Part shown: piece after piece, positions 45,809 to 58,342 of the stretch | Position numbering within the stretch: the first letter of the stretch is position 1 | Layout: each line of letters starts with the position of its first letter | Origin: Bryum argenteum | Lineage: Eukaryota; Streptophyta; Bryopsida; Bryales; Bryaceae | Direction: 5' to 3' | Assembly (NCBI GenBank): GCA_037043015.1 | Contig: CM073322.1 | Coordinates: forward strand, 817,601-881,600 | Length of the DNA stretch: 64,000 nt | Notes under the pieces: model-generated | Databases searched by the model: none | Told to the model about the DNA's origin: nothing | Seen by the model: the letters and a program-made list of their open reading frames with translations, nothing else | Made by a program: the position numbers and the translations under genes

Positions 45809-48217
45809 AAGTAACATCTCTAATGTCTCGAATGGCTTGTCCGTAATGAGACGTAGTGTCTTTTTTAGTTGTGCTTCTAATGTCATCAAAATCAAAGATT
45901 GTATTTGTCACTTTTATTGACAAGAGCTCCTTTCACTAAAATGTTTGTCATTGATCCACTTTACTGTATGGGTCTCTAATTGTTATCACTCTTAATTTGA
46001 GATCCAATCCAAGTGATTTCATCCACATTGGACTTTGGATAGAGAAGTTAAGGCTCTTCAAAAGTTGTTGTTTGTCATCCAAAATATTGTTATTTTGACC
46101 CTCTGTTCGGTTAAGGGTCATACCCTTCAAAAAACTGCTCCTGATATTCGGAGCTAACCTTATAGATGTTTGAATGATTGCTTGCTCAAATCACACTCTG
46201 TAATTTTGTCCTAAGTACAAATTAACATGTTAGATTCTTTTGTTTATAAAACAAGGAATATTTCCACACATTGTATCATTCGATTGCTGATAAAATGTGA
46301 ATATTGTGGAATGAGAAGATGACACTTAAAATGGTGTATTTTGCTATCACTCTTATTTTTCTATTAACTCCTAAGTTTCCTTGTGTGTTTTGGAGCTTGA
46401 AACCTCAAAACTGCAAACCTGGGAGTGTGAACAAAAAATTTCTTACTTTTCGAAGACTTCCAACCAATAAAAAAAATAAAACCTGAACATGAACTAATTA
46501 CTCACACAACAAATGCTTCTTCTTTAACAAATGCAAAGCATTAATATCCAATTACAATTGAAATGTCCACATTGTCCCAAATTCTACATTGCCAATTTTT
46601 GGCCATGTCGTCTATGTCTCCAACTATTCATCACCAATCCATCCAACGCTATGAAAAGTGCATCTGTATAAAAAAACACTCAAGCATATGCACTCTCTCC
46701 AAATAGTAAAGGCTGTGAGATGGTCAAATGATCAAAGTCATTGTACATCCAGATGTACGCGTTGAGCATAGTTGCAATAGATACCCTGTTCGCCAATACA
46801 AAAACACAAATGCTTAAATATTAATACTTCAAAACATCAATAAGTTGAATACATTCACTCAAAACCAAAAATGTATAAGCAATAGACCACTCAACTTTAG
46901 AGCTACAAAAAATGGAGGATCATTTGCAAAACTAACATAAAACTTTGGTGCCTTCCCAAACCTTGGTACACTAATAAAAATAAGGTCATTCATGACAATT
47001 GAACGTTCTAAGAACACATTTTGTTACAAGCTTTTATAAAAAAACGTGTATCATAGAAAAAACATCCACTATTAGTTAGAAGACATACCAGCCAATGTAG
47101 GGCACCAACAAGTAGGCAGCGAGTTTCTTGACAGGAAGAAACAAATAAATCGTGACCGCAATTGCCAACCATAGCATTACAATCTCAATAAGTGCAACAC
47201 CCTGTACATGGTACACATATTAGTCAACACCCTTGGAAACAAAACAAAAAAAATCAAAACGTGAAACTAAATACGCTCAAATCGTATAAAAGACACCAAA
47301 ATATGACTTAAGTAGAACAAATTACAATGAGAAACTAGTTGACAAAGGTACACACTATGTAGTCTGATGTATAAAGGTATACACCTACGGATACCAAGAA
47401 TCTAATTTGTATCATAATAAAATCGCAATCCTAGAACAATGCTATATTCTCGATATCCTTGCCCACGAATGGTGCACACACAAGATAGTATAAAATTCAA
47501 ACATTCATTGAAAAGGTATAGGCAAAACAATGATCCTTTTCCGCCAGCGGAACCTCCACTATACATATACAAATATTCAGGCCTTGGACATTTCTTAACC
47601 GTATCATAGCCTTCCCCACGATAAGGCTTAACTACTACAATTCTATCAACATAGTTTTGAAAGGGTTGTTAAACTTACAGGGAGGTGCATGCCGAAGAAT
47701 AACGGAGTCCACAAAAAGTTAAGAAGCAGCTGCACACAAGAATGCATGAAAGAGTCAATACTTAATTGTATGAACAATATAAAAAGCATCTCCTCACTAA
47801 AAAACAAACATGTTGATACTAAAACAAAAAAATTGCATCATTCCTGTTATAAATTTCACATCACAGAAGAGCAACAATCGAATTACCTGAATACCGTATG
47901 CCCCAAGAGGAATCCTTTGCACCGAAAAACCTGCAGAAAACGAAACATTATCAATCTCATATTTACACACTCGCACATTTTCATTCAATAATGTACTAGG
48001 GTAGTTCAAAGTACTTCCTTTCATTTTTACACAAAAGAATCTGGTGTTGTAAACTAAACCCAATTCATACTTCGCACAAAACAAGTGTTTGTCAATGCTG
48101 AACTTACATAAGTTACAATTTAACAGTAGTAGGATTAGTGTTCTTTACAACTTGTCCACTACCACTTGTAGTTGGATTGTTTAGAACAGTCGTGAAGAAT
48201 ACCATTTTCTACTAGTG
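45787..48217. mobile_element. putative CACTA-type element termini, 2431 bp apart
   Basis: The left end is CACTAGTAGAAAACGGTACT and the right end is the complement of a CACTAGTAGAAAATGGTATT reading: 18 of 20 positions agree. TAA flanks both ends (45784-45786 and 48218-48220), the 3-bp duplication expected for CACTA (En/Spm) elements. The left subterminal ggtactaaaag is also typical. Problem: the interval encloses TSPO exons 4-7 while exons 1-3 lie outside, so it is not a simple insertion. No transposase is seen. Confidence 0.5.
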
Positions 48218-48667
48218 TAAGTAGGAATATGAAATCAGAGGGAGGTGAATTTACTAACCTCCTTCTTTCCATACTAGGTACGCTGCGACTCCCATCAGAA
48301 TGTAGAGCGCCGACCACATGATCGGAAACACCCATCCCTGCGAAAAGCATCACATTCGTAAACAGAATTTGACAGTTTTCTTCACAAGAATGGAGGAGGA
48401 TCGAATCGAAGCTTACCGGAGGTGTCCATACGGGCTTGTTCAAATGCTGGTACCATTCTGCACAAAAATGAATCCGATAAGGAAAAGAATATTCAGGAAT
48501 CTTGCGAAAACAAGATGAGGAATCCTATTGTAAAATGCTTGAATATGTTGCAATTACGTACGAGAGTCGTCGCCTTGACCGCCAATGGAGGTGATAATGA
48601 ACGCTACAGTCAATGGCAAGGCCACCGACAGCACCAGAGCACCAATGTTCCGGTAGTTCGGCGCCAT
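46680..48667 (-). CDS. TSPO: TSPO/MBR-type tryptophan-rich membrane protein, 179 aa, seven exons
   Basis: Five-helix membrane protein of the translocator family that binds porphyrins and haem; in plants it is known from the secretory pathway and is stress-regulated. Exons (minus): 48667-48562, 48457-48417, 48337-48259, 47930-47887, 47729-47679, 47201-47089, 46785-46680; all phases agree. Helix 1 contains IGALVLSVALPLTVAFIITS. Family signatures follow: WYQHLNKPVWTPPGWVFPIM, WSALYILMGVAAYLVWKEGG, LLLNFLWTPLFFGMHLP, IEIVMLWLAIAVTIY, LLVPYIGWVSIATMLNAYIW. The length fits the family. The start is the ATG just before the first helix, so the long N-terminal extension of some seed-plant TSPOs is missing. 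It lies head to head with ATG10. Its intron 3 carries one of the CACTA-like ends. Confidence 0.9.
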
Positions 48668-49305
48668 CTGCTCAAACCAAAATAATTCAAACGAAAAAAT
48701 GAGTTCTTCGATCAATCGAGATGGGCTGTCTATCACTCTATCTAGCAAGCTACACTCGTCCAATTTTCTCCTTCTTCAATAAAGTTGTAGAAAGAGCTCC
48801 GGAATTGAAGAAAGCGGTGACCTTGTGGAGTGATTTCTAGAGTAGAAGGCTCTGACTTTGCAAAAGGAAAAAGCAAGAGTCTGGAAGAGGACACCGATGC
48901 TGGGCTGGTCTCAAGCTCGAGGAACACCGATTGTTGGTCGGTCGGTCCAGTGAGAACTTTCCGGGATAAAGCATCCTCTATTACTTAGTCAGAAAATTAG
49001 GGTAAATGAAGCTGAAGTAATTTCTTCGAAGTTACTCGGCGGCAGCTGGTGAGGAGGCTCCTACAGCATTGCGATCAGTAAACAGATTCGGAGTTTGCCA
49101 ATTTGTGCTGGTTTTTGCTGATCAACTCGATCTCGGTTGATTACGTTGAGCTTGTTCTGTTCCTCTGTTGCAATGTTTTAGATTTTTGGGTTTTGAGTTG
49201 CTTGGGTACAGGCGATCGAGGTTTGCGACGAAATTGGTTCGTGTGGATTCGATTTGAGCAGTGATAAACTGAACTTTAAAGTTTTAGAATGTGGATTAGG
49301 GTTAC
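48668..49305. promoter_or_regulatory. 638-bp shared upstream region of TSPO and ATG10
   Basis: The start codons of the two divergent genes are separated by 638 bp and no other gene lies between, so both promoters and 5' leaders must be here. No clear TATA box was identified. That the genes are co-regulated is inference. Confidence 0.6.
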
Positions 49306-51011
49306 ATGGCATGGGATGGAACGCTGAGTAGGGCGGAATTCGAGAGAGCAGCATTGTTTCTAGTGTCGACGTGGGAGCGCTGCTGCCCCGATCTGCCGCA
49401 GTGGACTTGGCAGACGACACTTCTTGGACGAGTAAATCCCTCATCCTTTTTCCAATTGTTCATGTGGTGCAAAAGTAGAAGAACTCCAGGCTTATTTTGA
49501 GGCCAGAGTGTTTGTTCAACATATTCTTGATGATGATAATGATATGTATATTACTCTTGGGGTGAACAGTATATTAACTCTTAAGTAATTTTTAGTGCCT
49601 AAGAGATATGAGACATGTCACTCTTAAAAGATATCGAGGTATCGAACTCCGAAGTAACACATGGCTCTGTGAGAATTTCCCGAGGATGTACAATTACTCA
49701 AATCCCCGATCTAAATCTTCAATCAGCCATGTAAATCTAGAATCTGATTTAGTCCAGATTCCTTGAATGAGTCCAGATTTTTATAAATATGCCAAGTCGA
49801 TCTACAAACAAATCGTGGACAGTTCTTATGATAGTAACAATGATTCTAATCCATGCAGGCATGTGGATACCTAGCGCTTCAAGATGTTCGTGTGATTTCC
49901 GATGCTCCCAAGGTATGATACACTCCACTCGTCGCTATGCAACACTCAAGAGAGAGACATCAATCTGAAGGGCAATTGTGCAGGATAATGTGGAAAGTCA
50001 TGACGACGATGATGCGGATGATGACGATGTAGAGGACCAAACAAGCATGGTATCGTCAAACCTCGTTCACCATGGAGCAATCCCATATACCTTCATTCAC
50101 GATTTGAGCGTTCTGCCTGATTGATAAATTTTGCAGGTCGAAGGTTTGGCTGGAGATTATGAGCAACACTTGTACACATACCACGTGGTTTACAACGAAT
50201 CCTACAGAGTTCCTATGCTCTTGCTTCAAGGTCGTCTTCCAGGTTCGTGCTCCGGGAAAGAACTGCTTTTCATTGCTAGCATGAGACTTTATTGTACACA
50301 TATCTCGCCACAGTTTTTAGGTAGCCTGAAATATTACGAATTGTTGCAGAGTTCAAAGTTTCTGTTCTATGTCAGCTTTATACTGATTCACATCACAAGG
50401 ATGGTGTTGCTCACATGACAAACTAAAAACTGCTTCGTAGATTTAAGGTTTTGCGGCAAGATTGTTGAATAGAATAATGTGGGAGTGATGTAGATGGTAG
50501 GCCACTTGAATGGAAGAGCGTGCTTCAAGACCTGCCTGTAGGTTCGCAACATATCAGCAGCGAGAGTCGATGGACATTCTTGACACAAGAGGTACCTTGC
50601 TACTGAGCTACTACTCGTTTTGGACCAGCAAAATGCAAGTTCTGTTTGCATTGCAGGCTCTTTCAAGTAAAAAGAAGCTCCTTGCTACTGAGCTACTGGC
50701 GATATGCAATTTTCTTTTAGTTCTTATTCAACTATATGCAGTTAGACTTTGTTTGTCAATCTGCAAAAAGGCTTTGCTGACCTTTGTTGTGGCAGGATCA
50801 CCCTCTTTTACACAGGCCATGGTTCGCATTACACCCATGTGGTACAAGCGAGATCATGACTCTAGTCTTCAAGGATGCTGCATCGAGTGCTGCTTCCGGA
50901 TCAAAATGGATGGAAAACTACATCTTGTCGTGGATGTCATTTGCTTGTCCTGCAGTAGGACTTGTGGTTCCTTCACGACTCTTTTGTGAAAGCAAAAACT
51001 CGGCGAGCTAG
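49306..51011 (+). CDS. ATG10: autophagy E2-like enzyme ATG10, 221 aa, six exons
   Basis: E2-like enzyme that receives ATG12 from ATG7 and conjugates it to ATG5, a step required for autophagosome formation in the cytosol. Exons: 49306-49431, 49859-49912, 49984-50049, 50137-50242, 50494-50591, 50796-51011; phases agree throughout. Matches to the family: N-terminal DGTLSRAEFERAA, the WTW segment, an acidic loop at residues 67-78, the core HLYTYHVVYNESYRVPMLLL, DGRPLEW, SRWTFLTQEDHPLLHRPWF, then LHPCGTSE with the expected catalytic Cys165, and SWMSFACPAVGLVVP. The 221-residue length is close to plant ATG10. Within exon 5 the acceptor at 50491-50493 is preferred over the one at 50500, because only it keeps the DGRPLEW frame. 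Confidence 0.92.
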
Positions 51012-52960
51012 TACGATCTTTCAGCAATCATCTCTTTCAGCAAAAACATGTTGGGACTTCGAATGAACACCACCGACAATGTTTCTCTAGAAAGCAGCTT
51101 ACGACATGATGAAAGACTTTCGTCGAAGTAAGCTTTTTCATATCTGAAGAACATGATATTTTTAATTCGCTTTATCTTGTTTTGTAATCTTGAGATTTCA
51201 ACAGATTTCACTGATGTGTTGTGTGTTCGTCAATGTTGCAGATCCTGAAGAAGTATGTCGATACACGGATTCCAGTGATTATTGATAGGAGGTCTATAGC
51301 AATGAAGAAATGCGTACTATTTTTAATGGCCTGTGTATGAAGATTTTTATTTCGAGTGACCATTACATGTACTGATTTTGGCAGTGGAGTATATTGTGTT
51401 TTTGTAAATCGATTTTTAACAGTATTGACGAAATTGGTTTACGAACAAATGATTTCCAGGTTTGTTGGGGGTAACAAGTTCTTCTAAGTGAGAGACCCCA
51501 TCCTTTTGCCTTTGCATTGAAAGATGAGTTGTCTTCGATTAAAGAAGGTTCCACAAAAATGAGAAATGTTGGCTTGGTGAATATTGTCAAAATTATGTTG
51601 AATTTGCCACTTTGTCATGGTTTATTTTCTTCTAATTAGCAAAAAGATTTGTTCTCACTAAATCCATTCAAGTTGCTCTTTGTAGTTCTCTACCTTTAAA
51701 CTTCTACAGAACTTCAAGACATACTTACCAATCCATGTTAGTCAACATTTGGTCCTGCTGGTCTCCTTGAACTATGGTAAACTCCTTCAATATCCAAACA
51801 ACATACAATGTTAATCACCACCATGACCTTATATTGAATGTGTTTCCGAGGAAAGGTAGTCCATGACACCGTTTGACTTTCCTTGTAAATCTGCACCCAC
51901 ATCCATTCCCACAGAAGTTCTTAACGAGTTCCTCATTTTGGTTATTTTCATTTTAAAAAGTGAAAAAATGACGCTTGAGATTTTACATGATTCACTCATG
52001 AATTCAAGAGTTACTCTTTGCTAGGGATCCTATCTCCTCTCTTTACATGTAAACCAAGAGGAAAAAACTTTAGCAGATCCTTTTCCCCATTCTCTTGATT
52101 CTTGAGACTTCAACTTGAACTTCATTTTGAAGTTGACACATACCAAGTGGAAATTCTTAAACTAGAATCCAATTCTAATCTTGATCATCACAACCGAGGA
52201 TGTCTTATCAGACAAAATTCCTATTCATTTGTCAAACACAATTTAGTTGAGATGCACAACTAAGATGTCTTCAATGTATCAAATGTACATCTCATCTAAA
52301 TTGTGTCTAACAAGTGAATAGTAAGTTTGTTTCATAAGACAACAGTGATTCATAACTGTAATATCCATTCAAAAACTCAAACTACAGGGAACGCTTTACT
52401 AAGGCATATTTGCCCTCTTTCAGACAATACAACATCAAGAACAAGATGCTCTTCAATAGAATGGGCAAATCATGAATCAATCGCAGAATAAAAACCTCCG
52501 GGTCGGTATTTTATTCAGTGAAATCTAGTCACAATCGCATCTGATAGCTGCTCAATTACTCAACATTCCTGCCAGTCACTCGATTCCAACTTGCCCGATT
52601 TCTTGCTACAAAGTTAACGCTGTAATCCAGTGTAAGGAACGATGATTGCTATGCCACTCTTGCACTTTGTGCAGTGGATCGCGTAGAGTTTCAGAAATCG
52701 TTGCTCTTACAATGAAAGTGAGTAGCTCAAACTCTTCCGCAGCTCAATTGCACTCGAATTGCCTCAGAATGTCGTGCGATTCACTCTTCTCACCTTCTTC
52801 CTTGGTACAATTGGGGCTTGGAATGGCAGTTTCTCGCATTTTCTAAATTTGAAACGGAGCTCAATTTCATGAATAGAAGTATGGATGAAGTGAGTTTCGG
52901 ATAATTGCAGGTGCGAAGGGTTAGGGTTAGCTGATTTCGGAGTCCAATTCACTTGCAGAG
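51012..52960. other. spacer between ATG10 and the galactosidase gene
   Basis: It must contain the ATG10 3' UTR and the galactosidase promoter. I see no further gene or clear repeat. A short inverted phrase around aagatgtcttcaatgtatca (52262) is not obviously functional. Confidence 0.5.
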
Positions 52961-55900
52961 ATGAGATTCAAGGTGATCCTGACAGTGCTGCTACTTCTGC
53001 CTTGCCTTTGGAGCTTCATCAATGTACGCTTCTCTTCTCCCTACAAATTAATTTCGGCTTGAAGATGATGATGAAACTCCAGTTAAGTAATGCATATGCC
53101 ATGTTTGGAATTTCGTTTTTATTCCGCAGGCAAGCCATAGCTTCGTCATCGAAAATGATTTATTTTTGAAAGATGGAGTCCCGTTTCGAATTCTTGGTGG
53201 TGACTTGCACTACTTCCGTGTCCATCCCCAGGCAAGCCTCAATCAGAATATTTTCAGCATAGAGGAATCAATATTCATCATACTAATGGCGATTTTTTGC
53301 TATTGATGCTTGTATTTCGATGTCAATGGCAGCTGTGGAAGGATAGGCTCCTTCGAGTGAAAGCATTGGGATTGAACACAATTCAAACATACGTGCCATG
53401 GAATCTACATGAGCCTCGACCTGGTCGGTTCAATTTCGACGGGTTCGCAGATCTGTTGACATTCGTGAAGGTGGCCCAATCTCTCGATTTATTGGTGATG
53501 CTTCGCATTGGGCCTTACATCTGCGGCGGTATGTGGTCTATTAATGCTACTACTCTTGATTTTTAGGTACTATTTAGTATTGATGATCGATGAGCTTTTG
53601 CAGAATGGGACTTGGGTGGACTTCCGGCTTGGTTGCTTGAATTGGAGCCTTCAGTGAAACTGCGGTTCTCTGAAGAGCAGTATATTACCCAGGTGGGTAC
53701 GAATAGACCAGATAATGTTTCCATATCAAGTAGAACACACTTTCCTCTTTCTGTTCGATATGTTACACGATCTTCCTTGTCATATCTAAAACATTCATCA
53801 TGCAGCTTGAGCATTAAGGAATCTAGCTTAAAAACTTCTTACAGATGCATCGAGAGCAAACCAGATGTGTATTCATTTCCTGTCAATCAATCCGCCTATA
53901 AATATACTCTGAAAAGGATAATATTTCCATGTAGAACACTTATTTTCCTTTCTGTATCTTCCTGTGCATGAAGTCTAGTATTTAAGCATCCCTCATCCAG
54001 CTGGTGGATGCTTGAGCTTTTTAAATATCCACAAGGGAGGCAATTCAGACTGTTTTTAAGCCAATATGCTTATGCGCATCTTTAGAATGTTGTTGAACGT
54101 ATGAAGTGAGCTTGTTTTGTCTTTACTTAAAGAACCCTAATATCAGCTCAGAATCTAATAACCAGATATAATGTAGGTCTGACATGGCTGTTGTTTAGAG
54201 ATGCTTAACTTTGGTATCAATCCAAACGGGTGAATCATTCCGAATAGACTAGAAACGAAACAAAAAAAATTGACTCATGAAATGACATGGTTTAAATTTT
54301 GCAAAATGGTGTGTCAGGTTGGCAATTGGTGGAAGAAACTGCTGCCGATGGTAGCTCCAATTCTATATTCAGCAGGCGGTCCAGTAATCATGGTGCAGGT
54401 AAACTCCCTCAACAAAAACTCTCCTTGCTATTCGATCTGTAGACTTCATCATCACCCAGTTTACTTCTTGATTTTGCAGATCGAAAATGAATACGGATCG
54501 TTCGCAAATGACAAAGCATACCTGCAGTTCCTCCACAAGCAAGCGAGGTTACATCTTGGAGACGATGTAATCATGTGAGAAGAACCCTCCTTTCTCATTC
54601 TTGCTATATTAAGCAACACTACATATCCTTTTACTAAATAATCAATTCATCCTTTAAACTATCCATTTGTCCAGATACACGACTGATGGTGCAGCCACGG
54701 AGAATCTACGTGATGGCTCCCTTGTAGAAGATGGTGTTTTTGCAGGTTGCATTCACCCTTGGATATTTTGTGCATTTTTAGGGTTTTGGGTTTGAGCTTC
54801 TTGTTGCTGAAAAATGTCCACATTATGTTACTTCTAGTGGGTGATCTAATGTGATCTTTGGTGTCAGCAGCAATAGATTTTTCGACGGGTTCGGACCCTG
54901 CTGCTGCTTTTGCTTTGCAGAAGCAATTCAATCGCCCAGGATTGTCTCCACCACTATCTGCGTAAGTTTCTCTACAACTATTAAGCATATAGAGCACAGT
55001 TTCTTATTTTCATTCTAACATTCTGCTCGTTTGCAAAGTAGAGTTAACTTTGAAACCGAACACAACATGTGATTAAGGCCTACCAACACTTTATTCATGG
55101 TATCAATTATCAGGTCACTCCCAGTTATGATGATTTAAGAATGAATCTAGTATTATTTACTGTCATGTATTTATCAATATACATCTGAAATCCAAAGACA
55201 AACTATGTCATTTTTCGTCAATGTTCTTAAAGCAGAATCTCGACGAGGTTGTTTGATGAATCGAACTTGGCTTACAGAGAGTTTTACACGGGCTGGCTGA
55301 CTCACTGGGGAGAGAAGCTTGCTCAAACCGATGCAAAAAGCACTGCACAGGCTCTTGATGATGTTTTACGACTTAATGCATCTGTTGTGCTCTATGTGAG
55401 TTCGCCACTCTGCTTTGATTCATTCTACCAAATTCTGTGACCCGCACTGATGTTGTACATGTACTTCTTCTGTAAGATGGTTCACGGAGGAACAAATTTC
55501 GGATTTTGGAGTGGTGCCAACACGGGGACTGGAGCTTCTGACTATCAACCAGACATCACTTCATATGATTATGTAAGCCACATCTGTCTGATCCTTATAT
55601 TGCAGCAGCACTTTCAGAAAATCGCAATGCTTTCAGATCCTTTGACACTTTCACGTTGAATGACGACCTTAGGATGCTCCGATTGGAGAAGCTGGAGATG
55701 TGAGCAGTCCCAAGTATCAAGGTTCCCCAACAACCTCAATGCATTATACCATTTTTCCCGTTGTTTTTCCTCGAATGCAAGTCTCTCTCATACGTGAATC
55801 AAAGCATCTTATTCCCTACTAGCATATATTGCCCCAGTGCTATTTCAGATATCCTATTTGCAGTGAATGTCAACAAGGTTATGGAGGAGTTTCATCTACT

Positions 55901-57666
55901 TATAAGCCACCAACAAGACCTTTTTTGATCTCATTGCTTGCATGAAAGTGTAGAGATAAGGAAAGTGCTAAGTAAGTACGTGGGTGCAAAGCTACCTGAC
56001 CCTCCTCCACTTCCTCAACGAACAGCATATGGCAGCATTCCAATGACAGCAATAGGATCACTCTTCGATCTTTTGCATCTCGTCAGCAATGCCAGCACCA
56101 AATCGAAATGGCCCGTCCCAATGGAACACCTCAGACAAGTACACAACTCCATTTCAGACATTTTCTAATGTAAACCCTGCTTGCTTCCCAGAAGTATCTC
56201 TGACCCTGGATTTTTCAACAGGGCTCGGGGTTCATCTTGTACAGATCATATCTACCTGCTAGTGTGCGACCAGGAAGCAAACTTTCAGTGCTGGAGGTAT
56301 CGTATTTTCTCATATGCATCTTATACATCGTTTAGAATGTATAATTGATGGTACTATGGGAGCAGGTGTATGACAGAGCACAAGTGTTTGTTGGAAACAC
56401 TACGAGCAATAGAATACTCGTAAGCACATTAGAACGGTGGTCTAGCAACTCGTTACTATTACCTGCTGCAGCTGCTGTGCCCGGCTCACAGCTTGACATC
56501 CTGGTACTTGCAAAACCCTCGTAATAGCATCAATCCATTTACAAGTTGTTTATAGGAACATGATCCACTTTAATAGCTTGTACAAGTTGTTCGAACTGCA
56601 AGAATATTGTCGTTGCAACCATTTTAAAGCTCTTGAATCTGTTTTGACAGGTCGAGAATATGGGCCGTGTAAATTACGGACCATTCATGGGTGAGAACAA
56701 GGTACCGGTCTTGTCTGTTTTCTTGTCCCCATGATTACTTTCTTTCATCCTAAGAGGTTCCTTGTAAGCTGCTGCTACCATAATAGAAGATAATTCAAGT
56801 TGCTAGCATTGTATATCAAGTTTTAAGACCATTTGTGTCACAGGAACTTAGTACCACGGGGAGTCTGTTGTGTTGTATGCATTGGCAGGGTATCACTGAG
56901 GCTGTACTGCTCGACGAGAATCCCATCCTTGATTGGGATGTGCACACAATTGGACTTGAAAGTGTTGAAGCAATGAAGAGCAGTGCAGAGACGAGTGCAA
57001 TTAAGATCAAGCCACTCGATATTGCACTTAGTGGTCCCGTGTTTTACGAAGGAGCTCTGGTGGTAACGCAGCCCACAGATACATTCATGTCCCTGAGAGG
57101 TTGGAGCAAAGGAGTGGCTTTTCTTAATGGGTTCAATCTCGGAAGATTTTGGCCTGTATGTATCCATCTCTTCTTTAGAGTCTTCTTGCATATCTAAAAG
57201 GCTTTAATTTCAAGTTTCATAATAATGACATTTAAAACGCTCTATATATCTCAAAATTTAGTTGTGAACAACTACTCTCAATATTGACAACAATGAGAAG
57301 GAGCTTGAACTCTTCACATCATGAAATAATTCTTACGATTTTGATTCAGAAGTATAACTATCATGTTGTGATTTAACTATGAAGTAATAGAGTATTGTGA
57401 ATGAGAAGGTGAAATTTTATGTGCTGATTGGTTATTGTTGTGGTGGGTTTTCAGAGTAGAGGTCCACAGTGCAGTCTCTATATCCCAGGTCATCTACTAC
57501 AACTAGGAGAAAACAAAGTGGTGCGCATCCACTACTTAATTCTTAGCAAGCTTCATTTTGAGTGGTACGCTTAAAAGTTTTTTTGTTGCAGATTATATTG
57601 GAGCTTGAGAGTTCAAGCTCAGTGCAAACAATACATTTCATTGATAGTGGAGACTTTACTTGCTGA
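52961..57666 (+). CDS. BGAL17-like: GH35 beta-galactosidase, BGAL17 type, 649 aa, 18 exons
   Basis: Secreted exo-beta-galactosidase, probably acting on wall or glycan galactosyl residues. Exon starts-ends: 52961-53023, 53130-53231, 53333-53528, 53604-53692, 54318-54398, 54480-54574, 54675-54745, 54871-54961, 55236-55395, 55477-55572, 55673-55721, 55954-56138, 56222-56296, 56366-56503, 56651-56701, 56889-57155, 57455-57520, 57592-57666. They give one open frame. Residues 1-21 are a hydrophobic signal peptide. Family motifs: [60 protein letters not shown] with acid/base Glu181, [14 protein letters not shown] with nucleophile Glu278, [28 protein letters not shown] and [19 protein letters not shown]. 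It matches the BGAL17 (animal GLB1-like) branch rather than lectin-tailed BGALs. Intron 2 is GC-AG. Confidence 0.93.
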
Positions 57667-57859
57667 CCTCCCAAAAAGATACAATGAAGATACAAGATCC
57701 AAATCAGGTAGTACTTGAAGTAAGATCATTTTATGTGTATTGAAATAACCTCAACATGTTGACATTTACAATATTGCAGATAAAAGAAGAATTTGTCTTT
57801 TTGTGTGAAATCTCATTTCAAATTCTATAGAGTATCATGCTCTCATAGCAATGTTGAGT

Positions 57860-58335
57860 TTAGTTTACAACATCGTTTACAAAGTTGAGAAGTCTTTGAC
57901 CTCGTGTATAACGAGGTTTGAGGACAAAAATGACATCATTTGAGACTGTGTTTACACGCTTCACAAATTGTTGCAAACATTCTAGAGTTGGGTGGAAATC
58001 AAGATCTTGCCATGAGACAGATGGAGGATAATGTTGAGGAGGAGGTGGAGGAGCTTGAAGGCAAGCCACAGGTTGAATCTCCTCATTGCAGCTCGGAGGA
58101 TCATAAAGATAGTCCACCCATCTGCTGCTCGGAGGATCATAAAGATAGTCCACCCATCCTCGTTTAGGCTCTTCGGACATGAGCTTCCAATCATACACCT
58201 CCAAGATTGTCTTCACTTGGCCATGATTTGTAATCTTTTTGTTGATTGGAGCAAAGAGAAGGTCATGCGACTCTCTATACGATGGCGGCACTGGCTCTTC
58301 TTTTTGCTCTTCTTTCTGAGTCTCCTCCTTGGGAA
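57860..58335 (-). CDS. exon-like frame of unknown function, possibly a gene fragment
   Basis: The open frame follows a possible splice acceptor (cttttag, 58336-58342) and runs to a stop at 57860. It reads a lysine/glutamate-rich start, then PPSYRESHDLLFAPINKK, HGQVKTILEVYDWKLMSEEP, a 12-residue in-frame duplication (WVDYLYDPPS twice, from a 36-bp DNA repeat at 58091-58162), a proline run and a C-terminus with TLECLQQFVKRVNTVSNDV. No start codon or upstream exon could be fixed. It converges on the galactosidase gene. I do not recognise the family; it could be a transposon-carried gene piece. Confidence 0.35.
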
Positions 58336-58342
58336 TCTAAAA

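Noticed and set aside
50501-50591. Alternative ATG10 exon 5 starting at 50501
   Set aside because: It puts the conserved RPLEW and SRWTFLTQE segments out of frame.
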